A DNA stretch of 64,000 bases from Pogostemon cablin (taxonomy: Eukaryota > Streptophyta > Magnoliopsida > Lamiales > Lamiaceae), in contig CM042955.1 of the NCBI GenBank assembly GCA_023678885.1, positions 30,970,088 through 31,034,087 on the forward strand. The letters are read 5' to 3'. Positions 56,050-64,000 of the stretch are shown piece by piece (position 1 is the stretch's first letter; each line of letters starts with the position of its first letter). A program made the position numbers and the translations under genes. The notes below the pieces were generated by a model. That model worked only from the letters and a program-made list of their open reading frames with translations, did not search any database and was not told the DNA's origin.

Positions 56050-57790
56050 GAGACTGTGTAGTGTGACTCACCACTTGAGTGTGATTCTTGTAAAATTGAC
56101 CTAATTTTAAAAATTTTCTCATGAGTTTTGGTTTAATTTTGGTCCATTTGGTTGTGTTGAAGTGTATGATAGTCCATATTTTTAATGCAATTGTTGAGCT
56201 AATGGTGTTTTATGAGTTTTTGAGCATCAATGAAGGGTATTGGAAGAATGATTGGAGCTTGGAGCTAACGCTTTCCTTACCAAATGCCTATTGAGGGAGT
56301 ACTCCACACCTTATCACTTCTAGTTGCTTGACATATTTTGATTTAGATTGATGTGATTAGCATGCTACTTCATTTGTTATGTTTATAGGAGGTTTACTTT
56401 CATAATTTAGGATTTCTTTTTCAATCAAGATAGGGATATTGTGAGCTTACTTGATCATGGATGATATAGAATGTTTGCTTTATTGTTAATGATGATGATT
56501 TTTATTTTTGCATGTTATGTGTTTTTGTTTGTGTCTTGTTTGGTGAGTCTTTTCTTATATATTTTGTGTGCATTTTATTTTTGTCTTGGTATGTTTGGTG
56601 GTTTGTTTTTAGGGAGGTTGTGAGTCATTTTTGAATGTGAGTGATGACATGTTGTGGTGATAAGTGATGACAAATTATGGTTAAGAATTTCTACACCTTC
56701 GAATTGTGACATGTTTTACTTAACTTGTTCAATTTTGAGATGGATGTGGTGTAATAAGTCCTTAAGGTCCGAGCACAAGCTTGTGAGCATTTGAGCCTCA
56801 ACTGTGCATACATGGTATTTTTCTTCATGAGTGGATTGATTGTGTTTGATAAGCTAGAACTTACTCAAAGACTATAGGAACGAGCCCGATTAGTGGAGAT
56901 TAGTAATATGATCTAAGGCCATCCTTGTTATTATAGTCATTGCCATATATTTCCCTACCATGAACATCATCCCTAGTCAACCACTTTGAGCCTATAAGCC
57001 TATTTCTTGTGAATTTAGCACATTACAAGCCATGATTACCCACTTAATCCCTACATATTTATCCTTTTGTGTGAGTAATTGAGGATATGGTGGCTAGAAA
57101 GGTTTGATAAGAAAGTAAAAAAATAAAGGAAATGGTAACAAGTAAAAATAAAAAGATGAAAGAGCACAAACAAGAGTGAACATGCAACCTCAAAATAAGA
57201 AAAAATGAGCAAAGCAACACCAAGATGCTCAAGAAAATAAAAATTCAAAGAAGGAAACATGATTTATAAAGAAGCTCAATTTAAGAAAGTTGATTATTAG
57301 TGCTTGTGATTACCAAAGTTGAGAATGAAAGAAAGATAAGTGAAAGTATGAAAGAAAGTAGCTACCTCTTTGATTGCTTACACATGATTAGTCATTCTTA
57401 CCTATATTCTTCCTACCCTACCAAAGAGCATATCATTATATCCAAATGAAAAGACCTTTTTGATCATTGATTGAAACTTTGGTGGTTTGTGAATATAGTC
57501 CATGAGCAAGCTTATAGCGAGTCGAGCCAATTGATTGATGAGTGTTGTTTTACCACTTTAAAGAGTGTTGAGTGACATTTATAACATATGTGAGGCTTGG
57601 ACTAAAAGGAACTATATTACACTATTACTCTCTTGTGATTGAACTTGTTAATATTTTTTGCATGTTATGATTTTAATGTTGCAAAATGCCTTAGCATAGT
57701 TTGTAATTCTTATTGCTATTGATGTGTTATTACTTGTGTTCATTTAGTCTTTTCCTAGGTGAAAATCACTCCTCTTGGTTTATTATTTTT

Positions 57791-57828
57791 GTTGTTCGGG
57801 GACGAACAACACTTTAAGTTTGGGGGTG
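57791..57828 (+). promoter_or_regulatory. Stem-loop and polypurine tract before the 3' LTR
   Basis: gttgttcg (57791-57798), loop ggga, cgaacaac (57803-57810): perfect 8-bp stem. Then actttaagtttgggggtg and the LTR start TGATGAG at 57829. Confidence 0.75.
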
Positions 57829-59348
57829 TGATGAGTGATATTTTTACCTATATTTTAGTGTCTTTTTATGTGTGTTTTTGTATTATTTTATCCGTATTTA
57901 TGTATATTTTGGTTGTGTTTTGTGTTTTTATGGAATTGTATGTGAATGAGCTTAAACGTATGTTTCAGGCAAAAATAGATCCTAGACGCGAAAAGAAAGA
58001 CGTAAGAAAAAATAGATCTCAATTCGGAGTTGAAACGAGGGAGAACGAGCTGAAACAAAATTGTAAAAATAGGGCTTGCACCAACACGGTCGGCTATTTC
58101 AAGTACACGAGCCGTGTCGTGCTACACGAGCCACGTACTGCAAATGGGCTTGTAAGAGATGGTCGTGCGACGACATCAGAACGCACAACACGACCTTCCC
58201 TTGCTCGTATTGCAGCATACGACCCGTGTTGCTGCAAGATTAGAAATATATCATAACCCTTCTAGAAGCTTCCCAAGGGGTATAAATACCCAATACTTCA
58301 ATATTTGATCAGATTTTGGTGGTTTTGCCCTGCACACACACATCACACACCATTTCCTCCATTTTACACCATCATCTTCATCCATACCATCTACCATCAT
58401 CCCACCATCAAATCCACCATCCATTTGAGGAAAAGAAGCAAGGAAGAGAGGAGAATTGCAAAGGAGAGAAGAAGATCACCATTGGAGGCATTCAAGGGAG
58501 TCTTAATCTATACTTTGTTTGAATCCTATTGTTTATCATGTTTTGTAAGGATCTTAATGTCTATGTTAATGTTCTTATGAATGTGGTAGGCTAATATCCC
58601 TTATGAGATTAGCAACATGAGAGTTGTTGGATAATTTTGGGATTTGTATATTTGAATTCATATGTTGATTGGGTTAATGGATTTTCTATCATTGATGTTT
58701 TAGATCTTGAGGTTTATGATGATTTGTGTGGTTAATTGTTCTAAATATGTGATTAGATTGAGAAATCAATTATATGCTTAGGATAATTGAGTGAATCATT
58801 TCATCAAACACTTCATGTGTATTATAAATTGTAAAGAGATTGAGAAATCCTTTAGAATATAGAACCCTTTGATAGAACATGTGATTGGTTTGATCGATAG
58901 GTTGATTAATTGTATGAAGGGACTCTCATTTCAAGCTTAGTACCTAGTTGAAATTGTTTGAGTGAGAACCAATCCTTTGAGCTATTCGATATTCATATCC
59001 TATCCATCTCGAGAGGGAGGATAGGTGAACTTAGTGTTGGCCCTTAGTCTTATACCCATGATTCATATGAATTTGATGCATGTATCCTAGAATTTTCACT
59101 TCTTGATTGTTGTTAATCTCACTTTTACTTAAATTGGAAAATCACCCTTTATCTATATATCTTGTTTGTTGATCATTGCATGCTTGATTGATTTGATTGA
59201 TTTTATTTACTTGTTTGATCCCTACCTATTGATGATTAGTCTCTATAAAATTACAAGAAATGTGAGATCGCTTAAGCACTAGTACCTACCTCCCTGTGGT
59301 TCGATAAATTATTTTAATTGGTCATCCCTACTACAAAATGGCTAATCA
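57829..59348 (+). repeat. 3' LTR of the Athila-like element
   Basis: Matches the 5' LTR throughout with scattered substitutions and a few short deletions (for example one at about 58380 relative to 51755). TATA box near 58278. Ends ggctaatca. Confidence 0.95.
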
Positions 59349-59353
59349 CCCAC

Positions 59354-59678
59354 TGGAAGGATGAAATACCATCGGCGGAATAAAATCCACCAATGAGAGG
59401 CCTCGCACCAACCCTCTCATTTAAAACCTATAGGGCCCACCTTCTTAAATGAGGCCCTAATGTTCCCCTATAAATAGCAAAGCCCAATTTTCCAATGGGG
59501 ACACGACAAGCTCTTTAATAATACTCGTATCAATAAAGAGCTCATACATTCCTTCCTAGAGAACAGGAGTTGAAAGGAAGTCCGGTCTTCTCTTCCTCAT
59601 CTCTTATGTTTAATTAGTCGAGTACACTTTACAGCCACATAATTAATATGTCACCTCCAAAGACTAGTTATCAACACA
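59354..59678 (+). repeat. 3' LTR of the Tat-like element, second part
   Basis: Continues the 5' LTR equivalent from 36783 on, including cctataaatagcaaagccc (TATA) and tcaataaagagctc. It ends atcaacaca, followed by TSD caata. Confidence 0.9.
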
Positions 59679-59738
59679 CAATATAGCGGATCCACTCACG
59701 AAAGCAATTAATCGAGATCAAATGAATAAATTACTAAA
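59679..59738 (+). pseudogene. Copia RNase H, C-terminal end
   Basis: Directly after the Tat element the copia frame resumes with the conserved ADPLTKA motif (about 59687-59707) and runs to a stop at 59747-59749. The two halves (up to 36673 and from here) are in the same frame when the TSD is counted once. Confidence 0.85.
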
Positions 59739-59749
59739 AAGAATGTGAT

Positions 59750-60250
59750 TAAAATCACAAAGAAAAGAGCTGAAACAGTGAAAACCCAACCTTGATGACT
59801 GTAGATCCCAAGAACTTAGTTTAATGGAAAAACAAAACTGTAGAGGTTCAAGTGAAACTTGGTACATACCATTTCTTAGTAAAGCAATATTACCAAGTAT
59901 GAGAACCTGTATTGTGGTGAGGTTAAGTCTCTAACTTTTAATGATTCCTAAAACACCTCATGGAGGTTGAGTATAACGGGGTATTCAAGATAGGAGATCA
60001 CCTATATAAGTGTGAAGTGAGTGGCAGCTTCAAGTGAAATATTTATGAATCCAAAGGTGGACCATGACCGAAACGGACCAAAATGTGAGAACAGACCTTG
60101 TGTCTACGAAGCCACTGATATACTCAATAGTGTTGGACTACGGAAGGTTCAGAGTCTCAAGCCACCTGTCCGGATACATTAGTGTCTCACGAGGACTGGA
60201 TTGCATGTCTGCATTTCATGTGTGCACCAAATTCCATTCATGTGAGGAAT
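59750..60250 (+). other. 3' untranslated part of the old copia element
   Basis: No gene. Typical copia 3' leader to the LTR ('ccctaacacctcatggaggttg...', 'gtgtgcaccaaattcc'). The purine tract gtgaggaat sits just before the 3' LTR. Confidence 0.6.
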
Positions 60251-62122
60251 TGTTAGAAATTAATATAATTAATCAATTAAATTAATCGAATTTATTGTTT
60301 AGTAATGGTTAATTGTTAAATTAATCACCAATTAAATGAATGTATTAGGTGAGTGTAATTCTGCTCACCTAGTGGATAGGTTATATGAAGCGTAATGAGG
60401 CTTAATGTGGATAAATACAGAATTATTGTCCCATGTTGAATGTGGGAGAAGAATACACAAAAGTCGGATCAAGCCCAAAGACGAATCTCTTAGTATGTAA
60501 AGATTCGTTGAACCTAGAGGCAGTCAAACCCTCCATAATTGTTGATTAGAGTAATTTACGCCTATCAGCATTTAATTCGTCGTAAATCATGTCCATCGTC
60601 ATTATGGCTGAGTGGAATGGTGCACCTACAAATAGGACAATTGGCCCTGCATTTTAAAACACCGCAAACGAACAAGCATCTGCTTTTAAAAAGTATTTGC
60701 ATCTTGTAACGATCCAGTTCTCTGATAGCTATTTTCATTCACTCTCAAGTGTAAGGGATCGATTGTGGCGTGTGTGATCAAGTTAAATTATCGTTTCCTC
60801 GAGATAGTTATAGACTTAATAATTAATTCTATGTATGACAATTCAAATGCAAGGCAAATCTGGGGGGTTTTTTAGATGATAATTAATTAAACTAAAAATA
60901 CTGAAACTAAATAATTAATCTAATGCAGATGAAAATAAATCACGCAGAAAATACGATTTAAAAGTTCAAGAATAGAGAATTGGTAATGCTTGGGCAAACA
61001 ACTCAACTATGTGACTAATTTATCTAGACCCGAATTAATTACCTACAATCGTTTATAAAAGGATCACTAAGCCTAGTTAAACCTCCTTAATCAGGTAGAA
61101 TTCAACACTTATAATGAGCTGCAAATCCTAGGATCGATAAGGAATTAACTCTCTCTCCCTTTATAGATACTTTATACTAAATTCCATTAAAGGCTAGAGT
61201 AAAAGGGTTCTCTAGTAATGGGCTGATATCAAGTTTATTTTAGGCCCAAATTTCCACTCTCCTCATCAATTGTCATGATTCCAAGTGGCATGTAGTGGAG
61301 TACTAGTGCATGAGAAATAGTTGGGGTCACATATCCACTTCATAAACCAAGCTTAAAAACTCTTTAAATAAATAATAATGAGCATAATGGGCCAAGATTT
61401 CGTAAATATCGATCATCCCGTCTGTAGCGCGCGACCTCACCGTTTTGATCATAACTTTTTCATCCGAAACTCGATTGAGGTGATTCTTGCGCTCACGAGA
61501 CCCTCTCTTCCGTGGATTTCTAACCATATCTCACACAATAACTTTGGACTTCTACACATGTACAGAAATATATGAAAATATTCGTGTGTTTTCTTGCACC
61601 TTTCATTCCAACTTTGAATTCTTGATCCATTTTCCAATCAAAACACTACAAAATACCTCTCAAGTACTTTTTCGTCAATAATAATTCAAAATATTAAGAT
61701 ATATGCAAATAATAGCAATTAAAACACTAAAAGAGGTATCAAATCGATCCAAAAAATGCATGAATTTCCAATCTCATCATTCTCTTTCCTCCTTAGTTCG
61801 CCGGAATTCCAGCGATCGCGGTGCTGCCTCACCGGAAATGAAGAACCGTTTTACCTTTGGGGACATTCCGCCAAGAACCGGGGCACTACCAAGGCGCTTT
61901 ACGTCTTTCTGAAAAAGTTTCAATCTCAACTCAGTTCAAGATCCAGATCCAGTTCCCACATTAGTTTTGTTTCAAGATGCAGATCTGGTTTCCGCACTAG
62001 TTTATTTTGAAGATCTAGATCCAACGACAAGATTAGTAGATCTATCTTATTTCTTCTTTTCTTATATTTTATTTTAGTATTCCTAGTGTAAATGATTATT
62101 TAGTGCAACCCCTATACCAATA
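60251..62122 (+). repeat. 3' LTR of the old copia element, interrupted
   Basis: 60251-60722 matches 27302-27762 of the 5' LTR and 61785-62122 matches the remainder. The gap is the solo LTR at 60723-61779. It ends ataccaata where the 5' LTR has ataccaaca. Confidence 0.85.
60723..61779 (-). mobile_element. Solo LTR, gypsy/Athila-like
   Basis: 1057 bp, TGATAGCTAT to AATCTCATCA, with perfect TSD ttctc (60718-60722 and 61780-61784). On the plus strand it contains 'gcgacctcaccgttttgatcataac' (61430-61455), the phrase shared in reverse with the LTR remnant at 32968 and the solo LTRs at 42746 and 44462. Confidence 0.9.
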
Positions 62123-63424
62123 TATTTCTTAATTACATGAAAAATTGCACGAGAAGAAATGAGTAATATTGATTCATATTAGTTCAATTAGGAAAGAGAT
62201 GTCACGTATCTCTAATTTCTCTTCCACCTCTCATAAATATCCCTCACGCTTGCTTTATTTATTGAGTTAGTCTCTTATAAATTGGATTTACATCATAAAC
62301 CCTTATAAACCTTGTGCTCCTCTTTAATTTAAACACTCTAGCAATACATAGGGTATATAGGATTGGAAGGAATGACACATGATTTACACCGTAAACTCGA
62401 TTTACATAAGTGTTTGTGTTATTCATTTTTATTTTTAATTTTATTATTTTATTTTCCCTCTTATCTAAAGAAATCGATCTTGTAATCGATCCTTAGTCGG
62501 CGTAGAATTGAATCCTTGTCAAGTAATACTTTCTATTCGCCAATAAAATATTCATTTTACAAGTTTGGTCGTCTATTTTTAAAGTATTTTTTTAGTAATA
62601 AGTATTTACACATAATTCACCACTCATCATTAATACAATTAATTATTTTATATAAATTAATAATATTTCTTAATCCACGTTAAAAAATAAATAATTACTT
62701 TACAGGTAGACGACGGGAGTAGCATCTTTTAAATATTTTTCTAAATAATTGAATTCTAAAATAACAAGTTTTTTTTTAACTTTATTTTTCAATGACATAT
62801 TATACTATAATTATATTTATTGGTACTTCAAATAAAATTAGCTGCAACTTAAATAGCTATAATAAAATCTAACTTACCATTAGAGTCAAACTCATGCATC
62901 CAATTACAAGTACAAATAAGTGATTAAAAAAATTCCTAAATTGTAGAACTTTTATACTTTGTGAGCACATGAGCACCCATCGAAAAGGTTGATTTTGTGC
63001 CCCTTTTAATTTTAAGGTTTTATTTACCCTATTTGGGTATTTAATAAAATGCCTAATTTTACAAAAGAAACATTGACTTAGTTATTGACTTGATTAAAAT
63101 AAATGTCTCGATTTTACATAATTATTACTCAGTTGTATATTTTTGATTCGATAATATATATTTTAATTCGATTGTATATATTTATAATTCGATTTAATTT
63201 TTAAAATCGAATAACAAATTAAGTCAAGAGTATTTTCATTGGTCATTTTAACATTCACTATTAAGGATGGGTCGTTAAAAAAAATTGGACAAAGACTTGT
63301 GTACAACCTTCAATTGGTACAACCCTGGTACAACCTTCTTCCTTTATTTTTAGTGTGTGTTTTTCTTTTCTTTTTTTTTAATTGTTGTTGTATGTTACTA
63401 TTTTGTTTTTGTTTTTTTATTTTA
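62123..63424. other. AT-rich sequence, no gene seen
   Basis: No coding region, RNA gene or bounded element recognised. 63110-63215 has repeated 'ttcgattgtatata'/'attcgattt' motifs. 63303-63336 has three tacaacc motifs shared in reverse with 24-50. Confidence 0.5.
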
Positions 63425-63802
63425 GGGATATAATTGCAATTTTACCCTTGTGGTTTAGGGTATAATTTATCCTTAGAGTTTATGGTATAATTGTAATTTT
63501 ACCTTTGTGGTTTAGGGTATAATTATCCCCTTAGGGTTTAGGGTTTAGGGTATAATTGTAATTTTACCCTTGTGGTTTAGGGTATAATTTATCCCTAGGG
63601 TTTAGGGTATAATTGTAATTTTACCCTTGTGGTTTAAGGTATAATTATCCCCTAAGGTTTAGGGTGTAGGGTATAATTGTAATTTTACCTTGTGGTTTAG
63701 GACATAATTTATCCTTAGGATTTAGGGTTTATGGTATTATTGTAATTTTACTCTTGTGGTTTAGGGTATAATTTATCCCTAAGGTTTAGGGTTTAGGGTA
63801 TA
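63425..63802. repeat. Minisatellite of about 60 bp with TTTAGGG motifs
   Basis: Six imperfect copies of a unit with 'taattgtaattttacccttgtggtttagggtataatt(a/t)atccc'. The 'ttgtggttta' core starts near 63448, 63505, 63570, 63628, 63690 and 63754. Copies differ in the number of embedded TTTAGGG heptamers (one to two in tandem). Confidence 0.85.
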
Positions 63803-63851
63803 ATAATCATTTAAATAAAATAAAAAACAACATTAATGAAGGAACATGAAT

Positions 63852-63875
63852 TAATTAAGAAGGGTGGGGGACCAA
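63852..63875. repeat. Copy of the window-start motif
   Basis: taattaagaagggtgggggaccaa repeats bases 1-23 with one extra g, in the same orientation. Confidence 0.75.
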
Positions 63876-64000
63876 TGTTCTCTCTCAAAAAATTGTTATA
63901 TATATTAGGTTATATTAAATATCACCCATGAAAAAAATGGATTAAGGATTTTGTTTGAGTGAACTTTTTTTTTTCCTGCTAAAATAGAGGTGTAAGAAGA

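Larger units (their letters stand above)
55678..57828 (+). other. Non-coding 3' tail of the Athila-like element
   Basis: 2.15 kb without coding frames. It carries two hairpin-TTTGGRGG modules (55866-55903 and 56012-56049) near its start and the stem-loop plus polypurine tract at its end (57791-57828). In autonomous relatives this is where pol and the env-like region would lie. Confidence 0.8.
51184..59348 (+). mobile_element. Athila-like element with gag-protease but no pol
   Basis: 8165 bp. LTRs 51184-52731 (1548 bp) and 57829-59348 (1520 bp), both TGATGAGTGATATTTT... to ...AATCA, with perfect TSD cccac (51179-51183 and 59349-59353). PBS of tRNA-Asp type at 52734. One long gag-protease frame (52990-55677) and a 2.1-kb non-coding tail with hairpin-TTTGGGGG modules. 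RT, RNase H and integrase are wholly absent, so it depends on a full Athila partner. The LTRs differ little, making it the youngest large insertion here. Confidence 0.95.
36674..59678 (+). mobile_element. Tat-like gypsy element with its own nested insertions
   Basis: 5' LTR 36674-37103 (430 bp); 3' LTR in two pieces, 51080-51183 and 59354-59678 (429 bp together). TSD caata at 36669-36673 and 59679-59683. A PBS (tggcactagaggaaggg) starts at 37104. Plus-strand gag, protease, RT, RNase H, second RNase H and integrase run from 37.1 to 42.6 kb. A long 3' region (42.6-51.1 kb) carries antisense gene modules and two solo LTRs. The LTRs differ at about one position in ten by eye, mostly transitions. 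Many stops, a broken integrase core; not active. Confidence 0.9.
27302..62122 (+). mobile_element. Old Ty1/copia element expanded by nested insertions
   Basis: The 5' LTR (27302-28100) and 3' LTR (60251-62122, itself interrupted) share TGTTAGAAATTAA at the start and matching sequence throughout. The flanks are tatta and tattt (TSD with one mismatch). Between them are copia gag, integrase, RT and RNase H fragments in order, separated by a CACTA element, an LTR remnant and a 23-kb gypsy complex. The RNase H frame resumes exactly after the gypsy insertion (36673 to 59679), proving they are one element. The LTRs differ at roughly a fifth of positions by eye, so this is the oldest layer. Confidence 0.85.

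Noticed and set aside
57759..58256. 165-codon plus frame across the end of the Athila-like element
   Set aside because: It starts in the untranslated tail and runs through the polypurine tract into the 3' LTR; no domain.
4130..59678. Endogenous pararetrovirus (caulimovirus-like) sequence
   Set aside because: No movement or coat protein; every RT here is accompanied by LTRs, integrase or Tat/copia order.
62123..63424. Host gene between the copia 3' LTR and the minisatellite
   Set aside because: No frame above about 80 codons with recognisable content, no splice-like organisation and very AT-rich sequence.

Overview
The window is repeat-rich nuclear DNA from a flowering plant, most likely a eudicot. 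The evidence is plant-type Ty3/gypsy (Tat and Athila lineages) and Ty1/copia retrotransposons, Stowaway, hAT, Mutator and CACTA DNA elements, TTTAGGG telomere-type motifs in a minisatellite, and exon fragments of a plant KIN-7 kinesin. I found no intact host gene. Species cannot be told from the sequence.

Left part (1-15.2 kb): U3 fragment of an LTR, a GC-rich low-complexity block (about 1.5-2.6 kb), a MULE-type miniature element with a 9-bp target duplication (2655-3530), then a decayed Tat-like gypsy element on the minus strand (about 4.13-12.12 kb; order from right to left LTR, gag, protease, RT, RNase H, integrase). From 12.1 to 15.2 kb there are only foldback and inverted MITE-like sequences.

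Second part (15.2-27.3 kb): a small copia element (15199-25106, TSD gtata) split by a non-autonomous Athila-like element (18203-23370, TSD ccaac) whose two LTRs both carry a tRNA-like pol III A/B-box head. Then come a tiny hairpin MITE, an hAT-like element and a cluster of Stowaway copies.

Third part (27302-62122): one old copia element blown up to about 35 kb by nested insertions. Its gag holds a CACTA element (28751-32631, TSD gat) carrying exon fragments of a KIN-7 kinesin gene. Next is an Athila-type LTR remnant. Its RNase H is split by a Tat-like gypsy element (36674-59678, TSD caata). That Tat element contains two minus-strand solo LTRs (42746-44130; 44462-46286, TSD ctccc), two antisense gene modules, and, inside its 3' LTR, an 8.2-kb Athila-like element (51184-59348, TSD cccac) that has an intact 895-codon gag-protease frame but no pol. 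The copia 3' LTR is itself split by another solo LTR (60723-61779, TSD ttctc). LTR divergence judged by eye falls in the order expected from the nesting.

Right end (62.1-64 kb): AT-rich sequence and a roughly 60-bp minisatellite with TTTAGGG motifs. A short motif there also occurs at the very start of the window.

The least ordinary signals are the kinesin-carrying CACTA element, a hairpin-plus-TTTGGGGG module repeated in two different Athila-like elements, pol III boxes inside LTRs, and antisense genes with their own TATA box inside the Tat element. All coordinates come from reading the sequence by eye; junctions with matching target duplications are reliable to the base, others to tens of bases.
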